Assembly: GCA_035352635.1 (NCBI GenBank)
Contig: DAOPYA010000002.1
Coordinates: forward strand, 1 to 64,000
Length of the DNA stretch: 64,000 bases
Direction of reading: 5' to 3'
Source of the DNA: Rifleibacterium sp035352635
GTDB lineage: Bacteria > Muiribacteriota > Ozemobacteria > Ozemobacterales > Ozemobacteraceae
Under the pieces are notes generated by a model, which was given only the letters and a program-made list of their open reading frames with translations, was not told the origin of the DNA and searched no databases. Positions 32,113-40,599 of the stretch are shown here, piece by piece. A program made the translations under genes and the position numbers. Positions within the stretch are counted from its first letter, which is position 1; each line of letters starts with the position of its first letter.

Positions 32113-34458
32113 ATGGAAGCCGCCACCGATATTATTCACCGGATTCTTACAGACCGACTTGATGATGCCCAGATCAAGCAGATGGTCGCGAACGTAAAAA
32201 ACACGGCACAGGGCAACTATGCCATGGTTCTCAGCGACATTCTCGAGCAGGTGGCTGATTTGCTCAACGTCAGCGAGCGTCTGCTCGATAATCTTCTGCA
32301 ACTTCTTGTTGAAGTCACTTCTGACATAGCGGCCGCCGAGCGTGGCACCCTGTTTCTCGTCGATGCCGATTCAGGTGAGCTTTTTTCGCGGGTTTTTGTT
32401 GGCGAAACTATCGAGGAAATACGTTTTCCCGCTGATCGTGGCATTGCCGGGGCGGTTTTTGACACCGGCGAACCGATCATTTCGTCAAATGCCTACGCGA
32501 ATCCGCTCTTCAACCCTGAAATCGACAAACAGACCGGCTTTCAGACCAATAATCTGATTTGCCTGCCGGTGAAAATCTCGAGAACTGGCCAGATAATCGG
32601 GGTACTCGAGCTGATAAACCTGCAACAGATACCGTTGCCGGCCGAAAAAATGGCAATTCTCGAAAAGGTGGCTGACAATTCGGCGCAGGTTCTTCAAAGC
32701 GCCCATCAGTTCGAACTGACGCAGCAGGCTCGTGAGAACGAGTCGCACCTGCTTGAAATTTCATCGGTCATTTCTTCTGAATTGCAGCTTAAACCATTGC
32801 TTGAAAAACTGATGGAAGCGGTCACCATGATTTTGAATTGCGATCGGGCCACGATCTTTCTCTATGACGATAAGAACGATCAGCTCTGGTCGCAGGTTGC
32901 GCTCGGCATGCGCGACCAGGAAATCCGTATTCCCGCCAGTCGTGGTATTGCCGGTGGTGTTTTTGGCAGCGGCCAGACGGTCAATATTCCTGACGCTTAC
33001 AAAGATTCCCGTTTCAACCCTGAGGTCGATAAAAAGACCGGCTATCATACCCGCAACATTCTGTGCATGCCGCTGATCAACAAATCAGGAAAGATCATCG
33101 GGGTTACCCAGGTTCTGAACAAGCGTGGCGGCATTTTCAACCGCCAGGATGAGCGCAAGCTCCGCAGTTTTTCGGCTCAGGCGTCGATTGCCATCGAGAA
33201 CGCCAAACTTTTCAACGAGGTCCTCAACGCCAACAATTACAGCGAAAGCATTCTACGAAGCTTGAGCAACGGTGTTATCTCGGTCAACAATATGCGCCGC
33301 ATCGAAAAGGCCAATCGCATCGCCCTTCGTATTCTCGATGCAGAAGAAAATCAGGTGCTTGGCAAGATTGCCGATATCTTTTTTACTGGCGATAATCACT
33401 GGGTGGTCGACAGTCTGCGGCGCGTCATTGCCCGCAACGACTCCGATGCCTTTATCGATGCTGAGTTGACGACGCTCAAGGGGCGAAAAGCTTCGATAAA
33501 TCTTTCAGTAGTGCCGCTGCGTGATATTTCTGATCAACCGGTGGGCGGTCTGATGATTCTAGAAGACTTATCAACTGAAAAACGCATGAAGAGCACTCTT
33601 GCCCGTTATATGACTAAAGAAATCGCTGATCAGCTCATGGACAGCGACGCTCAACTCGGTGGGCAAATGCGCGAACTCAGTATTCTTTTTTCCGATATTC
33701 GCAATTTTACGACGATTTCGGAGCGGCTTGGCCCGCAAGATACTGTAGTTATGCTGAATGAATATTTCTCGCTCATGGTTGATACGCTATTTCTGCATGG
33801 TGGTATTCTCGATAAATTTATTGGTGATGCGATGCTGGCCGTTTTTGGAGCGCCGTTCAGCACTGGCGAAGATGCCGACCGGGCTGTTTCGACCGCGATT
33901 GCCATGCTGCGTGCCCTGAAGCAGTTCAATGCCTCCAGGATGCTGAAAAATCTTGAAACAATTGCGATTGGCATAGGCATTGCCACTGACAATGTTCTGG
34001 TTGGCAATATCGGTTCGATGAAGCGCATGGATTACACGGTAATCGGCGACGGGGTCAACCTGGCATCACGCCTCGAAGGCGCTACAAAATTCTATCATGC
34101 TGATATTCTCATCAGCGAGAAGACCTACGAGCAGCTTAAACATAGCTATAAGGTTCGAGAGGTCGATCTGATCAGAGTTAAGGGCAAGCTTCAGCCGGTC
34201 AGGGTCATGCAGATACTCGATCATCACGATCAACAGTCGTTTCCGAATATGGATGAGGTGATCGGTTATACACATCGCGGTATCGACTTCTACCGCCAGC
34301 AGCGCTGGGAAGAAGCACTTGCCGATTTTGAGTCGGTGGTCAGGTTGCACCGCCATGACGAACTGGCGCGTATGTATGTCAGTCGTTGTCATTATTTTAT
34401 CGCCAATCCGCCCGGCCCCACCTGGGACGGAGTCTGGACCATGACGTCGAAATCCTGA
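32113..34458 (+). CDS. GAF-GAF-PAS class III adenylate/guanylate cyclase
   Basis: A 781-residue cytoplasmic protein from ATG 32113; other in-frame starts (GTG 32035, ATG 32038) lie next to the mobile element's target duplication. Domains: short helical lead, GAF 1 (about 55-185), GAF 2 (about 215-370), PAS-like (about 380-490), cyclase (about 510-695), and a TPR-like tail. All catalytic residues are present: metal Asp in FSDIRNFT, Lys and second Asp in LDKFIGDAML, Thr in MDYT, and Asn and Arg in VNLASRLE. It should work as a homodimer making cAMP (or cGMP) in response to ligands or redox state sensed by the GAF domains. The tail ends PPGPTWDGVW, shared with the cyclase at 53939-56020. Confidence 0.9.
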   Translation: MEAATDIIHRILTDRLDDAQIKQMVANVKNTAQGNYAMVLSDILEQVADLLNVSERLLDNLLQLLVEVTSDIAAAERGTLFLVDADSGELFSRVFVGETIEEIRFPADRGIAGAVFDTGEPIISSNAYANPLFNPEIDKQTGFQTNNLICLPVKISRTGQIIGVLELINLQQIPLPAEKMAILEKVADNSAQVLQSAHQFELTQQARENESHLLEISSVISSELQLKPLLEKLMEAVTMILNCDRATIFLYDDKNDQLWSQVALGMRDQEIRIPASRGIAGGVFGSGQTVNIPDAYKDSRFNPEVDKKTGYHTRNILCMPLINKSGKIIGVTQVLNKRGGIFNRQDERKLRSFSAQASIAIENAKLFNEVLNANNYSESILRSLSNGVISVNNMRRIEKANRIALRILDAEENQVLGKIADIFFTGDNHWVVDSLRRVIARNDSDAFIDAELTTLKGRKASINLSVVPLRDISDQPVGGLMILEDLSTEKRMKSTLARYMTKEIADQLMDSDAQLGGQMRELSILFSDIRNFTTISERLGPQDTVVMLNEYFSLMVDTLFLHGGILDKFIGDAMLAVFGAPFSTGEDADRAVSTAIAMLRALKQFNASRMLKNLETIAIGIGIATDNVLVGNIGSMKRMDYTVIGDGVNLASRLEGATKFYHADILISEKTYEQLKHSYKVREVDLIRVKGKLQPVRVMQILDHHDQQSFPNMDEVIGYTHRGIDFYRQQRWEEALADFESVVRLHRHDELARMYVSRCHYFIANPPGPTWDGVWTMTSKS

Positions 34459-34463
34459 TTAAT

Positions 34464-34492
34464 TTGTAAACTTTGGCGGTTTCAACTAATAT
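34464..34492 (+). promoter_or_regulatory. Sigma-70-type promoter for a leaderless HEAT-protein mRNA
   Basis: TTGTAA (34464-34469), 17 bases, and TAATAT (34487-34492) form a good housekeeping promoter. The expected transcription start, 6-7 bases after the -10, coincides with the GTG start codon at 34499, and there is no ribosome binding site, so the transcript is probably leaderless. Confidence 0.55.
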
Positions 34493-34498
34493 ATCCCT

Positions 34499-36967
34499 GT
34501 GACCATCAGGAATGAACAACAGAATCTGATTGAGGATCTGAAGGCTCCCATTAAGTCTTTCAGGATCTTTGCTCTTGAAGAGGTTATTAAAAACGGGGCC
34601 TCCCAGGAGGTTCTTGTTGTCCTCGAAGAGTTGAGCCGGGTTGAAGATGATGCCGAATGCTCAATGCTGCTCAGCCACGCAATTAACTCGGTTAAAAGCC
34701 GCCTGCCTGGTGCAGGTGCTTCTCATGCGGCGGTGCTCAGTGAACATGCTGATTTTATGGCCGCCTGGGGCAAGGCCGATGACAATGAAAAAATGCGTAT
34801 CCTCTCTGATCTGCCGGCCCGGCTTCCGAAAGGCTTGCGACTGCTTGGCCCTGATCTTGTAGCTGCCGAAAACAGCCCGGTCATTTCGGCGCGGGTAATC
34901 AGGGTGTTTTGTCGTACCTGGCCAGATGACAAGTTCGCCTTGATCGCCGGGCACCTCAATTCGCCAAGTTTGACCCTCAAGCTTGCGGCGCTGCGAACGA
35001 TTGTTCACATGAAGCCAGAACTGCTGGTAAACGATCTGCCGGCACTGCTTGGCGCCAAAGACCCTCAGATTAAAGCACTGGCCATCAGAGGCCTGGTAAA
35101 AATAGACAAAGAAGAAGCCCTGAATCATCTTCAGGCACTGCTGCTTTCGCCTGACCTTTCTGACCGCCACGCCGGCATTCAGAATTGCCCGTTTCTGCCG
35201 TTTGAGATGGTCAAGCCGGTGCTGCTTAAATATTTTGCTGCCGAAAACCACTCTGATCTGCTGATTCGCGCCGGCTGGATACTCGAAATGAACCCGGATG
35301 TCCATGTTCCGTTCAAATTGTTCGAAATTGCCGAACGCTCACCGGTGCGTAAAGCTGGTCTGATCAAGGGTATTGTCAGTGATGCCGTCAAACTCCTCGA
35401 AAAATCAGGGATACTCGGTGGGCAATTCGCAGCCTATACCCAAAAATTGCAGGCCTGGGTTGCCAAACGCAATGCCCTGAGATTTGTCAGGCAGATGGTT
35501 GCCCGTCTCGACGCCGAAAAAGTTGCATCAGAACTTGACCAGACAGTCAGAAATGGCCTGAAACAGCCTGTTATTGCCGAAACTTTGCGCGAGGCACTTG
35601 CCTGGCCTGTTTCTGAGAGAGTTAAAGGGCGAATCAAAGCCTATCTGGCCGGGCCTGAAGTCGCACGTGCTTCAGTACCCGCCGGCGAAAAACCAGGCAG
35701 CGGTGAATCCAGAAAGCCAGAAAAGGCAACGGCGCCAGTGGTATCGCCGATTGCAGACTTCAGCAATCAAAACAGCGAAAAAAAGATCGAGATTCTGGCC
35801 GCCCTCAATGCCGAATCTGCCGCAGCATTATTGCCGGCTCTGGTCACCATTTTTTCGAACAGAGATGCTGACAGCGAAGTTAAAATTGCGGCGTTTCACA
35901 GTTTCAGCCGGTTGCGCGGCCGCGGGCTTGAAGATATTGCCGCCAGATTGATCGGTAGTCAGCAGGTGAATCTTGCCACCGCAGCTGTTGAATATCTTGG
36001 TGAAGTAGATCCTGACCGGATTTTTCCCTATATCGGTCAGTGTCTGAAAGTCGCTGATGTGCAGATGAAATCGGTGGCTTTGGGTATTCTCAAAAACTAT
36101 GATTTCAATCAGGCCGTTTCATCGTTGTCGGCAATGTTACGTTCTTCTGACCCTGAGCAACAGAAAATGGCCATTCAGTGCATGGAACAGTTCGATTTTG
36201 CTCTGATCCGCGAGCAACTGACTGATTATCTTTGTCGCTGTGACCATGAGAGCCTGGTAGAGGCAGGGTTGTGCTATTTTGCGGCCAACCCGGCCCCCGA
36301 AAACGCTTATAGTTTATTTAAGATCGAAAAAGCTCACGAAGGCCGTATTGTCGAGCAGGTCAGGCAATTGCGCGAAGTTTGCAGCAGTGCCGGGCGCGAA
36401 GAAACTGAAGCTCAGGCTCAGCCGGGCGCCGAACTGGTTCAGACCGGCGAAGATTCGCTTCAGGAACGCTGGCAGGCCGAACAAGAAAAAAAGAGAAGCC
36501 GCAAGCCTGCTTATGCCTACCATTCACCCGCCGAAGAAATAAAGCTGACTCCGGCGCAGACTGTTGAGGCTTTTTTTAACGCTATCCGTTCATTTGTGTC
36601 GGCAAGAAGTTCCTGGGTGGCATTGCTGATTCTCATTGCTGCTGCCGGTGCCTTTTATGTCTTTTTTATTCCCCACGGCAGCGAGGCCGGCCCAAAAACC
36701 GGTGGCGCCATTATCGTTGATCAACTGGTTCGCGAAGGCACTGTGCGGCTGGTGGTTAACGCTGCGATTGAATTTGAGAGTACTCAGGGCGAAAAATTTG
36801 TGTTGACGCCGGCCCGCGAGGGTTACCGCATGCCGGCGGTCGGTACCAGGCTGCGCGTCTCGCTGGTTCCATTCAGAAAGGGCCCAGATAACAGTTACCT
36901 GGCACGCATCAGATCGTTGCGCGAAATCGAAGCTTTTTCGGCAAACCCCGGAGAAACAACACCATGA
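34499..36967 (+). CDS. HEAT-repeat membrane-anchored scaffold
   Basis: An 822-residue protein starting at GTG, without a ribosome binding site. Residues 1-390 and 415-620 are helical HEAT repeats (for example LVNDLPALLGAKDPQIKALA and ALRTIVHMKPELL), joined by a Pro/Ala/Glu linker. A charged, Lys/Arg-rich segment precedes one membrane helix (WVALLILIAAAGAFYVFF, about 702-720), and about 100 residues lie beyond it, including VDQLVREGTVRLVVNAAIEF, which may be an OB- or beta-barrel-like domain outside the membrane. The gene overlaps the ECF sigma gene by ATGA, so the two are co-translated; it could be a membrane-linked regulator or sensor for that sigma (inference). Confidence 0.75.
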   Translation: MTIRNEQQNLIEDLKAPIKSFRIFALEEVIKNGASQEVLVVLEELSRVEDDAECSMLLSHAINSVKSRLPGAGASHAAVLSEHADFMAAWGKADDNEKMRILSDLPARLPKGLRLLGPDLVAAENSPVISARVIRVFCRTWPDDKFALIAGHLNSPSLTLKLAALRTIVHMKPELLVNDLPALLGAKDPQIKALAIRGLVKIDKEEALNHLQALLLSPDLSDRHAGIQNCPFLPFEMVKPVLLKYFAAENHSDLLIRAGWILEMNPDVHVPFKLFEIAERSPVRKAGLIKGIVSDAVKLLEKSGILGGQFAAYTQKLQAWVAKRNALRFVRQMVARLDAEKVASELDQTVRNGLKQPVIAETLREALAWPVSERVKGRIKAYLAGPEVARASVPAGEKPGSGESRKPEKATAPVVSPIADFSNQNSEKKIEILAALNAESAAALLPALVTIFSNRDADSEVKIAAFHSFSRLRGRGLEDIAARLIGSQQVNLATAAVEYLGEVDPDRIFPYIGQCLKVADVQMKSVALGILKNYDFNQAVSSLSAMLRSSDPEQQKMAIQCMEQFDFALIREQLTDYLCRCDHESLVEAGLCYFAANPAPENAYSLFKIEKAHEGRIVEQVRQLREVCSSAGREETEAQAQPGAELVQTGEDSLQERWQAEQEKKRSRKPAYAYHSPAEEIKLTPAQTVEAFFNAIRSFVSARSSWVALLILIAAAGAFYVFFIPHGSEAGPKTGGAIIVDQLVREGTVRLVVNAAIEFESTQGEKFVLTPAREGYRMPAVGTRLRVSLVPFRKGPDNSYLARIRSLREIEAFSANPGETTP

Positions 36968-37524
36968 ATAACCTCAACGCGGCAGCGATTCGCCAGGCTG
37001 AAGATGCGTCGCTGGTGCGCCGGATTCGCGGCGGGGATGCAGCAGCGTTGAGTCAGCTGATTGACCGCTATCTGTCGCAGTTGCTTGCTTTTTTTCGGTA
37101 TCTGCGGGCGCCCGAGTCAATGGTTGACGACCTCGTGCAGGCTACTTTTGAGCGAATGATGCTCAAACTTGATTTTTATGAAGACGACAAAAGGTTTTCG
37201 TCGTGGCTGATGACGGTCGGGCGCAATCTGTATTTTGACGAATGTCGGCGTGAAACGCGGCGCCGCGAAATTCTACCAGAAGTTGCGGCCGGGCATGTGC
37301 CCACCCCTGAAGAAGAAGTGGTGGTCAGGCATTCGGCGGGTGAATTGTTGCAGGAACTGACGGCACCAGAGAGATTTCTTGTTGAAATGCGGGTTTTTCA
37401 GGGAGTACCGTTTGCAGAGATCGCCGACTTGACCGGTGAGGTTGAAGCCACGTTGCGGTCGCGGTTTTTCAGGTTGATGAGCCGACTGCGTATCGAGGCA
37501 GAAAAAAACAGCTCCCGCGGATGA
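36964..37524 (+). CDS. ECF-type RNA polymerase sigma factor
   Basis: A 186-residue protein with region 2 (LSQLIDRYLSQLLAFFRYL, MVDDLVQATFERMMLKLDFY, FSSWLMTVGRNLYFDECRRE) and region 4 (LTAPERFLVEMRVFQGVPF, EIADLTGEVEATLRSRFFRL), and the usual short linker. Size and order fit ECF sigma factors that switch on a small gene set, often under an anti-sigma. Its ATG overlaps the HEAT gene stop. It is convergent with the 37558-38409 anti-sigma/FecR-like gene, with a shared terminator in between, so the expected same-operon sigma/anti-sigma order is absent. Confidence 0.92.
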   Translation: MNNLNAAAIRQAEDASLVRRIRGGDAAALSQLIDRYLSQLLAFFRYLRAPESMVDDLVQATFERMMLKLDFYEDDKRFSSWLMTVGRNLYFDECRRETRRREILPEVAAGHVPTPEEEVVVRHSAGELLQELTAPERFLVEMRVFQGVPFAEIADLTGEVEATLRSRFFRLMSRLRIEAEKNSSRG

Positions 37525-37537
37525 CGGGAGCTGTTTT
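37505..37537. terminator. Bidirectional terminator between sigma and anti-sigma genes
   Basis: A perfect stem (AAAACAGCTCCCG / CGGGAGCTGTTTT) has a 7-base loop that overlaps the stop codon of the sigma gene, with A-rich sequence on the left and TTTTTTTT on the right. It should act for both converging transcripts. Confidence 0.9.
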
Positions 37538-37557
37538 TTTTGAGAACTATATTACTA

Positions 37558-38409
37558 CTACTCACTATCGACAGGCGGGATAGTTTCGGTTTGTGTCGAA
37601 ACATCGGCCGTCTGCCTTATCTCTGTTTTTTCACCGGCGGCGAGCACAACGGCTGTCTGACCGTCAGCCTGGACTTTTACGCGGCCTGAGACAACCGCAA
37701 CCTGCGTATGACGGGGTTCGACATCAACAGTAAAAACAGTACCAAGAACGGTAATCTGCCCGTGCGGCGTGCTGCCCTTGAATTCACCCAGACCAGGAAT
37801 TACCTCGGCTTGCAGGTGACCCTGGGCCAGATGAAAACCGCGTGGCAAAACGTTGAGGCGTGCCGGCCCCGAGACCTTCAGGGTTGAACCATCGGGCACA
37901 GTAACTATGGCCGTTTCGTTTTGTTCTAATGAGACCGGGTTGTCAAGAGATACTTCGTTTGCAGGTCCGTTGTTGAGCGAGAGCCGGAAAACAGCGGGGA
38001 GCATCGCAGTGGTCTGGTGATCGGTTGGTTTGCCGATAATACCGGGCTGGGGCGGAGTCGTCGAAGAAACAGCGATGAAGACTATCAGAGCCAGAGCCGG
38101 CAGCAGTTTCAGCAACCAGATCAGATACCCGGGTACCGGCGCCTGCGTCGCCGCTTGTGGGGCCTGGTTACGACGCTGTTCGAGAGATGGTTCGAGGCGG
38201 CGCATTATACTGAGCTTCAGGTCGGGGTGTGATTCATTTGCAAAGGCCGAACCCGCGTGCTGCAGATGCTCAAGAACTTTGAGCATCTGGGCGCACGAAC
38301 TGCATGTTTCGAGGTGGTGCAGCATTTCGGGGGGAAGATGCTGCGACTCAGAGCCGGTCAGGGCTTCGAGGCACTTCTGGCATATTTCAGTTTTTTCGGG
38401 GTTGGTCAT
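37558..38409 (-). CDS. Anti-sigma factor-like protein with zinc-binding head and FecR domain
   Basis: A 283-residue protein. The cytoplasmic head has paired cysteines and His (CQKCLEALTG ... MLHHLETCSSCAQMLK), the ZAS/zf-HC2 pattern that holds ECF sigma factors. One membrane helix (LLKLLPALALIVFIAV, about 107-122) follows, and then a FecR-type beta domain (about 140-255; NETAIVTVPDGSTLKVSGPA, GQITVLGTVFTVDV) outside. FecR proteins relay outer-membrane or periplasmic signals to a sigma factor. It is not beside a TonB receptor. It is probably in an operon with the 38427-39305 lipoprotein gene, 17 bases upstream, and is opposite, not downstream of, its likely sigma partner. Confidence 0.8.
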   Translation of the reverse strand: MTNPEKTEICQKCLEALTGSESQHLPPEMLHHLETCSSCAQMLKVLEHLQHAGSAFANESHPDLKLSIMRRLEPSLEQRRNQAPQAATQAPVPGYLIWLLKLLPALALIVFIAVSSTTPPQPGIIGKPTDHQTTAMLPAVFRLSLNNGPANEVSLDNPVSLEQNETAIVTVPDGSTLKVSGPARLNVLPRGFHLAQGHLQAEVIPGLGEFKGSTPHGQITVLGTVFTVDVEPRHTQVAVVSGRVKVQADGQTAVVLAAGEKTEIRQTADVSTQTETIPPVDSE

Positions 38410-38426
38410 GGTGGGTCCTGGGTGGG

Positions 38427-39305
38427 TTATTTTTTGAAGGAAGAGATAACGTCATTGATGCTCTTGAAAGTGCTGTCGAAACTTTTTACGACGCTGCTGA
38501 GCGAGTCTACAGTGCCTTTGGCGATGTCTGCGTATTTTTTGGCGGTGTCGGCCAGGCTTTTGGCGTCAGCCTGTGTGGCTTTAAGCAGTGCCTGGGAATC
38601 TTTGGAAGTCGGATCTTTGAGAATCTGCTGCATATTGTCGCGCAGCTTTTTGATCTTGTCTTCGGTGGCTTTCTTTTCGGCATCAGAGACTTTCAGCTGT
38701 TTGATATTCTTTGAAAGAGTATCGACAGCGGCAGATATCTGGTTGACGTTGCTGGTTACGGCTTTGGTGGTGGCGTCGCGTTCCTGGGCAGAAACTACTT
38801 CGGTGGTGGCGGGGGCGTTGGCGCCAGTGCCCGTGGTGGTGGCCGGTTTGATGGTAATGACGCTTTCTTCGTTGTCGGGGTCAGCAACCACTTCGTCGGT
38901 CGCGGCGGTTTTGTCGATCTTGTTGCCAACCGCGTCATTGCCGCCTTCGGTCATTTTCTGGCCGAAATCGGTAATGGCCTTGCCTGTTTCACTGACTTTG
39001 TTGACGACGTTCTGAACTTTGTCTATGCCATCTTTGACCTTTTCGGCAATCGGGGCTACTTTTTCGTAAATTTCTTTGCCCTTTTCCAGGATGGGGGTGA
39101 CGAATTCTTTGGCTTTGCCGATGAAGTCTTTGGCGACGGTGACACCTTTTTCTATGAAGCCACCAAGGCCTGAACTGATGTTGCCGATGACGTTTTTCAG
39201 ACTGCTGAAAATCGAAGCAAAATCAACGCTACAGCCTGAAAGGGTAACCGAAACAATCAATAAGAGCGTTATAAAGAGTGAACTTCTGATCATTGAACTG
39301 AACAT
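38427..39305 (-). CDS. Lipoprotein with coiled-coil/amphipathic helices
   Basis: A 292-residue protein from ATG 39305, chosen over 39338 because AGGAGG lies seven bases before it and the signal peptide starts there. The lipobox is TLSGC (Cys near 23). The mature chain is Lys/Val/Ile-rich with repeated short amphipathic helices (KNVIGNISSGLGGFIEKGV, EKGKEIYEKVAPIAEKVKDG), then an Asp/Glu/Thr-rich linker and a second coiled coil (KQLKVSDAEKKATEDKIKKL). Such helices resemble membrane- or envelope-binding proteins. Family is unknown. It is downstream of three pseudopilin genes and just upstream of the anti-sigma gene, so it may be a target or sensor element of that envelope pathway (inference). 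Confidence 0.65.
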   Translation of the reverse strand: MFSSMIRSSLFITLLLIVSVTLSGCSVDFASIFSSLKNVIGNISSGLGGFIEKGVTVAKDFIGKAKEFVTPILEKGKEIYEKVAPIAEKVKDGIDKVQNVVNKVSETGKAITDFGQKMTEGGNDAVGNKIDKTAATDEVVADPDNEESVITIKPATTTGTGANAPATTEVVSAQERDATTKAVTSNVNQISAAVDTLSKNIKQLKVSDAEKKATEDKIKKLRDNMQQILKDPTSKDSQALLKATQADAKSLADTAKKYADIAKGTVDSLSSVVKSFDSTFKSINDVISSFKK

Positions 39306-39385
39306 GAGGGAACCTCCTGCAATTGTGATTCTAACCAACTTACGCCGGAGGTATAAATTTTGTTGCAGGAAAAGAAAAATTTTTT

Positions 39386-40138
39386 TCAGGGGGCTGCGGG
39401 GCTGCGCAACTGGGTGTGCCAGTTCGGGTTGACCCGGGTCTGGTTCCAGGCTGCGTGAAAAAATTCAGGGTAGACGACGTCGAAAAAGTCGGCAAGAATA
39501 ACGTCTTTCTGCAATTCATCGAGTTTGGCGCCCGCGACACGCCCCTTCATTTCGCTGGGGTGTACCGCATCGATCAACTGCAGGGTGACAAGAAAATAAA
39601 ACTGGTTTTTGCCGTAAGGTTGCATCATGACCGGCTTGATTTCAAAAAAATTGATGCGGTCGGTCAGGACTCTTGTATTGACCTTGCCACCGAATGCCTC
39701 AGTGCGGATCAGCTTCATGAAAGGATTGTCGGGGTCTTTGCTGTCTTCAACCCGGTAATGGACTTCGGCGACGTCGCGAAAATTAACCCCGGAGAGCTGA
39801 CTGGAAAAAATGTCGTTGAGGCGCTGATGAATCGGAAAACTGTAAAATTTGTATGAGTTATGCGGCGGGGTGCCGCTGACCTGCATTACATCGTCAAAGT
39901 TATAAATCGAATTGTATGGCAGCGGGAAGCATGCCATCTTGAGGTCTGCATAAACCTGCTTGATGACCCGACGAGCTTCGAGGGTTGTATCAATGCGCAG
40001 CATGCCGCGTAGCGATGTGCGGGTGCTTGAGCGCAACACCAGAAAAATTGGGCCCATCAACAGGGCAGTACAGATCAGAACGATCATTATCTCGACGAGG
40101 GTGAAGGCGCTGCGGCGTTTCATGGCGATAGAGTTCAT
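39386..40138 (-). CDS. Type IV pilin-like protein (PilW-like minor pseudopilin)
   Basis: A 250-residue protein with a prepilin leader and start (MKRRSAFTLVEIMIVLI; the cleavage site before F follows an A rather than the usual G, with Glu at +5) and a hydrophobic N-helix. The rest is a beta-rich globular head (LKMACFPLPYNSIYNFDDVM). I keep the outer start at 40138, which overlaps the upstream stop as ATGA and so is likely coupled; MKRR at 40123 is the alternative. It belongs to the cluster 42644-40138 of PilX-like, PilV-like and PilW-like genes, in the usual order for minor-pilin priming complexes. Confidence 0.8.
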   Translation of the reverse strand: MNSIAMKRRSAFTLVEIMIVLICTALLMGPIFLVLRSSTRTSLRGMLRIDTTLEARRVIKQVYADLKMACFPLPYNSIYNFDDVMQVSGTPPHNSYKFYSFPIHQRLNDIFSSQLSGVNFRDVAEVHYRVEDSKDPDNPFMKLIRTEAFGGKVNTRVLTDRINFFEIKPVMMQPYGKNQFYFLVTLQLIDAVHPSEMKGRVAGAKLDELQKDVILADFFDVVYPEFFHAAWNQTRVNPNWHTQLRSPAAP

Positions 40139-40599
40139 TTCGGGCGCTCCATGACTATTGATTCAAGCGAAACGCTTTTGCGGCTCATCCAGACTTCAAC
40201 GCGACTCTGCCCTTTGACTGCCACGGTGACTTTGATGCGCATCCCGTTAAGTTTGCCTGAATTAACCGGGGTTAATTCAATCTGCCGCTGAAACAACCGC
40301 GCTTCAGCAGGGTATTGCATGTCTGACATCAGGCTGAAGTCTATATCATTGAAGCTGCCGACCGGATACCAGGCTGGCGGCGCCACGTTGCCGTCGGCGA
40401 TCATTTTCAGGTAGTCATAGCCGAAGCCGCGAAAGACTTCGATTGGCTCCCGGGCCAGCGAAAATGCAAGAAATTCATAGTAGGCATCCATTGAGCCCTG
40501 ATTTGAGGCCCGGTTCATCCAGAACATGGATAGAATAGCTACCGACAGGAATGCCATGGCAATGATTATTTCAAGCAGCGAAAAAGCGCGTCGTTTCAT
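40135..40599 (-). CDS. Type IV pilin-like protein (PilV-like minor pseudopilin)
   Basis: A 154-residue protein with a short prepilin leader (MKRRAFSLLEIIIAMAFLSV; the +5 Glu is conserved, the Gly before cleavage is replaced by Ala) and a mature hydrophobic helix, followed by a small head (FAREPIEVFRGFGYDYLKMI-like, about 50-70). Start and stop overlap both neighbours (ATGA), so the three pseudopilin genes are translationally coupled. It is the middle component of a minor-pilin set. The peptidase and the assembly ATPase are not in this window. Confidence 0.8.
   Translation of the reverse strand: MKRRAFSLLEIIIAMAFLSVAILSMFWMNRASNQGSMDAYYEFLAFSLAREPIEVFRGFGYDYLKMIADGNVAPPAWYPVGSFNDIDFSLMSDMQYPAEARLFQRQIELTPVNSGKLNGMRIKVTVAVKGQSRVEVWMSRKSVSLESIVMERPK

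Noticed and set aside
31827..32162. Open frames across the long MITE copy on both strands
   Set aside because: They begin and end across the element boundary and the duplicated target, lack ribosome binding sites, and do not match a transposase; the short copy does not keep the frame.
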